Of a DNA stretch of 9,863 nucleotides, positions 5,867 to 9,863 are shown piece by piece. Origin of the DNA: an uncultured Propionibacteriaceae bacterium (GTDB lineage Bacteria > Actinomycetota > Actinomycetes > Propionibacteriales > Propionibacteriaceae). The translations under genes and the position numbers were made by a program. The notes beneath the pieces were generated by a model. It did not search any database, was not told where the DNA came from, and saw only the letters and a list, made by a program, of their open reading frames with translations. The first letter of the stretch is position 1; each line of letters begins with the position of its first letter. The stretch lies in NCBI GenBank assembly GCA_937988865.1, contig CALKHV010000105.1, positions 1-9,863 of the forward strand. Reading direction: 5' to 3'.

Positions 5867-6262
5867 TCAGCGCGGCTGATCGGTACCCACGACGACCACC
5901 TCGACCGGAGGGTGCCCGTCCCAGGACACGACCGCCCGCACGACAGACCCGTCACGCATCATCCGGGTCACCAGCACAGCCGATCCCCGGGTGACCGCCA
6001 CAGCGGCAAGGCCCAGGCCGCCCTTGCCGGTGCTCCTCGCCAGGACGACGGTCCCGTCGGCGAAGGACAACCGGCAGACGCCCTCCGATCCGAAAGCCTC
6101 CACTCCGCGCAGGGGGGTGCGGCGGTTCATCACGAGCGACACCGTGGTAACCAGCCGGCTGGCCAGGGTCGCCCTGTGGTCGGCGTCGGCGACAGCCATG
6201 CGGACGCGCAGGTCTTCGTCGAACAGGTCGTCGAAGGAGTCGTGGCGAGGAGGTTCCCGCAT
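5867..6262 (-). CDS. Hypothetical protein, about 131 residues
   Basis: I do not recognise this family. The protein begins MREPPRHDSFDDLFDEDLRV, with an acidic N-terminal segment that looks helical. It continues with alternating hydrophobic stretches that suggest a mainly beta fold (SLVMNRR at 42-48, VCRLSFADGTVVLARS at 62-77, GLAAVAV at 84-90, SAVLVTRMMRDG at 94-105, RAVVSWDGHPPVEVVVVG at 109-126). There is no signal peptide or membrane segment. The start is uncertain: the ATG at 6260-6262 has no clear ribosome site, and an in-frame GTG at 6293-6295 would add 11 residues (VALPDDWRYWT). The gene is convergent with the RIO kinase, with eight bases between stops, so the two transcripts must overlap at their 3' ends. 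The longer open frame upstream reads through the terminator and lacks coding character. Confidence 0.6.
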   Translation of the reverse strand: MREPPRHDSFDDLFDEDLRVRMAVADADHRATLASRLVTTVSLVMNRRTPLRGVEAFGSEGVCRLSFADGTVVLARSTGKGGLGLAAVAVTRGSAVLVTRMMRDGSVVRAVVSWDGHPPVEVVVVGTDQPR

Positions 6263-6307
6263 GGTCCAGTATCGCCAGTCGTCAGGTAGCGCCACAAGGC
6301 ACAGGAC

Positions 6308-6353
6308 CCCGAGGTCGGACGCGCCGCAGGTCGGACTGGGGCCGACCCTCGGG
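6308..6353. other. Nested inverted repeats upstream of the hypothetical gene
   Basis: GGTCGG (6329-6334) pairs with CCGACC (6342-6347) across a 7-base loop, and CCCGAG (6308-6313) pairs with CTCGGG (6348-6353) outside it. In this G/C-rich gap (6296-6444) the structure could serve as a second terminator after the oxidase gene or as a leader structure of the hypothetical gene. Chance pairing cannot be excluded. Confidence 0.3.
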
Positions 6354-6384
6354 AGGGCGACGCCGGGGGAACGCGGGTGAACGG

Positions 6385-6426
6385 CACCCAGCCCGACGAG
6401 GCAGGGAGACCTCGCCGGGCTGGGTG
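6385..6426 (-). terminator. Strong terminator hairpin after the multicopper oxidase gene
   Basis: CACCCAGCCCG (6385-6395) pairs perfectly with CGGGCTGGGTG (6416-6426). After a single A/C mismatch, CGAGG (6397-6401) pairs with CCTCG (6410-6414), leaving an 8-base loop. The 16 paired bases lie 18 bases after the oxidase stop. There is no T-run on either side, which is common for terminators of high-GC actinobacteria. It should end the minus-strand oxidase transcript and could work in both directions. Confidence 0.8.
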
Positions 6427-6444
6427 GTGTTGCGCCTCGCGGGA

Positions 6445-9400
6445 CTACGCTGCGGTCACCGTTCGCACGGTCGACCAGGCGGACGACCCGAGCACGTTGT
6501 TCGCCCGGATCCTCAGGTACCAGACCTGCCTGGCGATGTTGCCCGTGGTGAAGGTCGTCGCGTTGGCGGCCGCCGTCCCCGTGCCGCTCACCGTGGCGAA
6601 GGAGGCCGTCGTGCTCCACTGGATCGTGTAGCCGGTCTCGTTCGCGACGTCACCCCACGTGATGGTGACCCGCTCGTTCCGACGCTGGCGGGCTGCCGTC
6701 CCTGTGGCGATCACCGGGACTGCGGGCACCATGACGCCCACCGTGACGACGTTGGAGAGCGCCGAGGTTCCGGCGAAGTTCACCGCAGAGACCCGGTAGT
6801 CGTACGTGTGAGCGAGTGCCACGGTGGAGTCCACGAACGTCACATTTCCGGTACCGCCGCGTGCGGCCGGGGTGGCGATCGACGCAAATGCACCGCCGTT
6901 GTCGGAGCGCTCGACCACGAACCCCGTCTCGTTGGACGCGTTGTCACGCCAGGTGAGGCTGACCCGGGGTCCGGTTTGCAGGGTGGCCACCAAGGTGGTG
7001 GGTGCTGCGGGCTTGTTCACACCCACGGCGTCCGACACCGATCGCACGGTCGACCAGGCGGACGACCCGAGCACGTTGTTCGCCCGGATCCTCAGGTACC
7101 AGACCTGCCTGGCGATGTTGCCCGTGGTGAAGGTCGTCGCGTTGGCGGCCGCCGTCCCCGTGCCGCTCACCGTGGCGAAGGAGGCCGTCGTGCTCCACTG
7201 GATCGTGTAGCCGGTCTCGTTCGCGACGTCACCCCACGTGATGGTGACCCGCTCGTTCCGACGCTGGCGGGCTGCCGTCCCTGTGGCGATCACCGGGACT
7301 GCGGGCACCATGACGCCCACCGTGACGACGTTGGAGAGCGCCGAGGTTCCGGCGAAGTTCACCGCAGAGACCCGGTAGTCGTACGTGTGAGCGAGTGCCA
7401 CGGTGGAGTCCACGAACGTCACATTTCCGGTACCGCCGCGTGCGGCCGGGGTGGCGATCGACGCAAATGCACCGCCGTTGTCGGAGCGCTCGACCACGAA
7501 CCCCGTCTCGTTGGACGCGTTGTCACGCCAGGTGAGGCTGACCCGGGGTCCGGTTTGCAGGGTGGCCACCAAGGTGGTGGGTGCTGCGGGCTTGTTCACA
7601 CCCACGGCGTCCGACACCGACTGGACGGTCATGCTCGGGAAGTCGCCACCGTACCCCACCGTGTTCAGGGCCAGGACGCGGTACCTGTAGGGCGTGCTCC
7701 CGTTCGACGTCGGGTCGACGAGGGTGCGCACAGTGCCCTTCGTGTTCGGCACGTCGAGCGGCGAGACCACCGGGCTCCCCACGTCGGTCCACGTGGTGCC
7801 GTTGGTCGTGCGCTGCACCTGGAAGGCCGTCTCGGTGATCGAGTTGTCGGTCCAACCCACCGTGACCCGGGCGTTTCTGCCGCTGCCCTTGAGGACCGCG
7901 GTGACGTCCGTGGCCTTGCGCGGGGGAACCGCCACCAGCATCGGACGCATCATGTCCATCTCTTCATGGCTCAGGATGTGGCAGTGCAGCACGTACTCCC
8001 AGCCGAAGTTCGACAACCGGTTGGTGATGGCCGTGCTCGGGTTGCCCTGGGGGTCGACGTTGTTGAACATCGCCGTCGAGCCGAGTGGCTCCATCGGGTT
8101 GAGCGGCCTGATGGCGTTGGGCACCTCGAACGGAACCTCGGGGATGATCGGGCGCAGGGCGACGATCGTGTCCTCGAGCGGACTCATCCGCACGGTGTCC
8201 TTCCAACCCAGCTCGGAGGGTTCGGTGGGGATGACGATGTTGTCCCACGTGACCCGGTTGAGCACCTGCACATCGAACAGGTGGAAGTGGATCGGGTGCG
8301 TGTCCACGCCGTTGTGCGTGAACCGCCAGATCTGCGTCCCGTCGGTGGCGGTGGAGATCGGTGTGATCTTCACGTCACTCACCGGCAGCCCCGTCGTCGC
8401 GTCGTACGTGACGTCCTGCTTCGGCAGGTTCGTCGCGTCGATGAGTTCCGTCGCGGGGTTCACGTACGGGTACAGCGTCACGTTCTGCAGGCCGGGCGTG
8501 GGCGGCTGGGCCTCGATACCGAGGTTGGCCTGCATGCGTCCGTACTCGTCGAAGGTGGACGCGTTCATCTCGTCGTGGATGGCCTTGGGCTCCATGCCGA
8601 TGGTCATCTTCGTGGCCGGGGACTTGAGGGTGTTGAAGCCGAACGTCCCGGTGTCGTTCACGCGCACGAGGCCGTCGCACTTGGTCGACGTGCTCGACCC
8701 GTTGCAGTTGCCGCTCGTCACGAAGGACGTGCCGTACGCGGTGTTGTAGGCGGCCTGTCCGACGATGATCGGGTGCTGTCCCGACTCGAAGACGCCGGTG
8801 CCCGAGGAATTGTGCTTGAAGGCATTCCTGAGGGCGGTCAGGTTGAAGGCGGTGGCCGGCGTGGTGTTGGCGATGGTGACCTGCATCACGGTGCGGGTGT
8901 TGGGCCCGTAACCCGGGATGATGGTGGGTGCACCGTTGGGGCTGAGGTCGGGGGCGCCGGTGTAGTAGTCGTAGGTCGGGACGCGTGCCGGGAACGCTGC
9001 GGGGGCGTCGTTGTAGAGGATCAGCGTCTTGCCGGCGAACTTCGAGAAGTCGACGATCGCGTCCGCGCGCTCGGCCGGGGCCACGAGCAGGGAGTGCTTG
9101 TCGACGTTGCCGACATCGAAGCGGGTCGGGTCGGTGATCCACGTGGTGGGCTGCTGGCCGTCGACCACCGCAGGCGCGGGCAGGAAGCCGCCCTCGTTGG
9201 CGATCTGGATCCAGTCAGGCCCGTAGGTGTTGTTGTTGCTGCCGAGAGGGGTCGGGGACACGTTCGGATCGGTCTGGGCCGCCAACAGCTCAGCAGGATT
9301 GAGCGCCACCTCGGTCGTGCCGTCGCCTTGCGTGGGATCGGCCGTGTACCACTGCAGGTTGAAGAAGCGGTCGTTGGCCGCATTGAGGATCCGCAGCCGG

Positions 9401-9863
9401 TACGACTTCGGATCGAGGGTGATCTTCGGGTAGGCGACGCCGTTGACGATCGGTGTGTCGTTGAACTGCTCCATGCCGGCCGAGACGTTCGGCGTGCCGG
9501 GAATCAGTTCCGGTTCGCAGAACGGATCGGTCTGGTATTTCCAGGTCGACGGGATGTCGATCTTGCAGGCTGAGTCGTAGTAGGGGTTCGGGATGGGTCC
9601 GTACGTGGTGCCCGAGGCCGGTGGCCAGAACCACGGCCCGTACATCCAGCGTCCGTAGGCGCTCATGCCGCCGGCGTCACCGGGGTTCTGGGCGGGCATG
9701 TAGACGTGGTGGTACCAGAGGTCCCCCTCCTGGCCCCAGCGGGTCTGGTCCCACGTGGGGTCCTGGCCGTAGGTGTCGGCGGTGTCGTACAGCTGCGCGT
9801 CGCCGGGGACGAAGGTCTTGTCCTGGACGATGAGCGGCAGGGTGGCATCGGCGCCGGGGATGA
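6445..9863 (-). CDS. Large multicopper oxidase with C-terminal fibronectin type III domains (5' end outside window)
   Basis: The frame is open to the right edge; 1138 residues are visible, numbered here from the first complete codon (9859-9861). The cupredoxin oxidase core covers about 1-645. Copper motif three is HPIHFH (522-527) and motif four is LHCHILSHEEMDMM (625-638), giving type 1 ligands His522, Cys627, His632 and Met637. PAERADAIVDFS (262-273) is typical of the CotA/bilirubin-oxidase/MofA-like group. The first copper motif is outside the window. The second looks altered: LWYHHVYMP (48-56) where WYHxH is usual. Paired cysteines (99 and 115, 386 and 395) suggest export. An FN3 domain (about 652-747) is followed by two identical 193-residue units of two FN3 domains each (748-940, 941-1133) and a five-residue tail. 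No LPXTG sorting signal or C-terminal membrane anchor is present. Likely a secreted or surface oxidase of metals or phenolics; manganese oxidation is a guess from MofA-like resemblance. Confidence 0.88.
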   Translation of the reverse strand, partial: IPGADATLPLIVQDKTFVPGDAQLYDTADTYGQDPTWDQTRWGQEGDLWYHHVYMPAQNPGDAGGMSAYGRWMYGPWFWPPASGTTYGPIPNPYYDSACKIDIPSTWKYQTDPFCEPELIPGTPNVSAGMEQFNDTPIVNGVAYPKITLDPKSYRLRILNAANDRFFNLQWYTADPTQGDGTTEVALNPAELLAAQTDPNVSPTPLGSNNNTYGPDWIQIANEGGFLPAPAVVDGQQPTTWITDPTRFDVGNVDKHSLLVAPAERADAIVDFSKFAGKTLILYNDAPAAFPARVPTYDYYTGAPDLSPNGAPTIIPGYGPNTRTVMQVTIANTTPATAFNLTALRNAFKHNSSGTGVFESGQHPIIVGQAAYNTAYGTSFVTSGNCNGSSTSTKCDGLVRVNDTGTFGFNTLKSPATKMTIGMEPKAIHDEMNASTFDEYGRMQANLGIEAQPPTPGLQNVTLYPYVNPATELIDATNLPKQDVTYDATTGLPVSDVKITPISTATDGTQIWRFTHNGVDTHPIHFHLFDVQVLNRVTWDNIVIPTEPSELGWKDTVRMSPLEDTIVALRPIIPEVPFEVPNAIRPLNPMEPLGSTAMFNNVDPQGNPSTAITNRLSNFGWEYVLHCHILSHEEMDMMRPMLVAVPPRKATDVTAVLKGSGRNARVTVGWTDNSITETAFQVQRTTNGTTWTDVGSPVVSPLDVPNTKGTVRTLVDPTSNGSTPYRYRVLALNTVGYGGDFPSMTVQSVSDAVGVNKPAAPTTLVATLQTGPRVSLTWRDNASNETGFVVERSDNGGAFASIATPAARGGTGNVTFVDSTVALAHTYDYRVSAVNFAGTSALSNVVTVGVMVPAVPVIATGTAARQRRNERVTITWGDVANETGYTIQWSTTASFATVSGTGTAAANATTFTTGNIARQVWYLRIRANNVLGSSAWSTVRSVSDAVGVNKPAAPTTLVATLQTGPRVSLTWRDNASNETGFVVERSDNGGAFASIATPAARGGTGNVTFVDSTVALAHTYDYRVSAVNFAGTSALSNVVTVGVMVPAVPVIATGTAARQRRNERVTITWGDVANETGYTIQWSTTASFATVSGTGTAAANATTFTTGNIARQVWYLRIRANNVLGSSAWSTVRTVTAA
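6463..7041 (-). repeat. 579-bp direct repeat, C-terminal copy, in the oxidase gene
   Basis: Read against 7042-7620, I find no difference over the whole 579 bases, including third codon positions. The length equals 193 codons, so the frame is kept. The unit begins SVSDAVGVNKPAAP and ends SSAWSTVR and holds two FN3 domains. This copy is followed by the final residues TVTAA and the stop. Confidence 0.92.
7042..7620 (-). repeat. 579-bp direct repeat, N-terminal copy, in the oxidase gene
   Basis: This is the upstream partner (in reading direction) of 6463-7041, directly abutting it with no spacer. The three junctions carry ACGGTC in the same register (6467-6472, 7046-7051 and 7625-7630). This may be the microhomology on which the duplication formed. 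The identity implies a very recent event, homogenisation, or an assembly artefact. Confidence 0.92.

Noticed and set aside
6263..6619. Longer version of the hypothetical gene starting at 6619
   Set aside because: It would run through the terminator hairpin and the 3' end of the oxidase gene; the extra part is low-complexity.
6424..9573. Plus-strand open frame of 1049 codons opposite the multicopper oxidase gene
   Set aside because: The product is a low-complexity Arg/Gly/His/Val-rich shadow with no domain, and the minus strand encodes clear copper-binding and FN3 motifs. Such antisense frames are usual in high-GC genomes.

Overview
The window looks like chromosomal DNA of a high-GC Gram-positive bacterium (Actinomycetota). 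The reasons are the G/C-rich third codon positions, the long antisense open frames typical of such genomes, and a compact nadA-nadB-nadC operon behind a Nudix-type NAD regulator. The lineage is inferred from gene style only; no rRNA or marker gene is present.

Layout. (1) Positions 1-214 hold four tandem palindromic repeats, downstream of nadC and running off the left edge. (2) Positions 261-3630, minus strand, hold the complete de novo NAD operon nadA, nadB, nadC, joined by two 4-base ATGA overlaps. NadB oxidises L-aspartate to iminoaspartate, NadA condenses it with dihydroxyacetone phosphate to quinolinate, and NadC turns that into nicotinate mononucleotide. (3) Between nadA and the next gene lies a perfect 8-7-8 inverted repeat placed on a putative nadA promoter. 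(4) Positions 3786-4694, minus strand, encode a Nudix-like, winged-helix regulator of the NrtR/NadQ kind, the probable repressor acting at that palindrome. (5) A 309-base divergent intergenic region (4695-5003) carries a candidate plus-strand promoter, a 20-codon upstream ORF and a strong stem-loop that can compete with a Shine-Dalgarno-sequestering hairpin. (6) Positions 5004-5858, plus strand, encode a RIO-family atypical protein kinase, probably starting at TTG. (7) Positions 5867-6262, minus strand, encode an unrecognised protein of about 131 residues, convergent with the kinase. (8) A strong bidirectional terminator-like hairpin sits at 6385-6426. (9) From 6445 to the right edge, minus strand, runs the C-terminal 1138 residues of a large multicopper oxidase followed by fibronectin type III domains. 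Its last two FN3 domains are duplicated as an apparently perfect 579-bp tandem repeat.

The NAD block is a self-contained regulated pathway. The kinase, the hypothetical gene and the oxidase show no clear functional link to it or to each other. The points most worth a second look are the 579-bp in-frame duplication, the covarying hairpin array, the regulator and operator pair, and the possible attenuator-like leader of the RIO kinase. No wholly new multi-gene system is evident.
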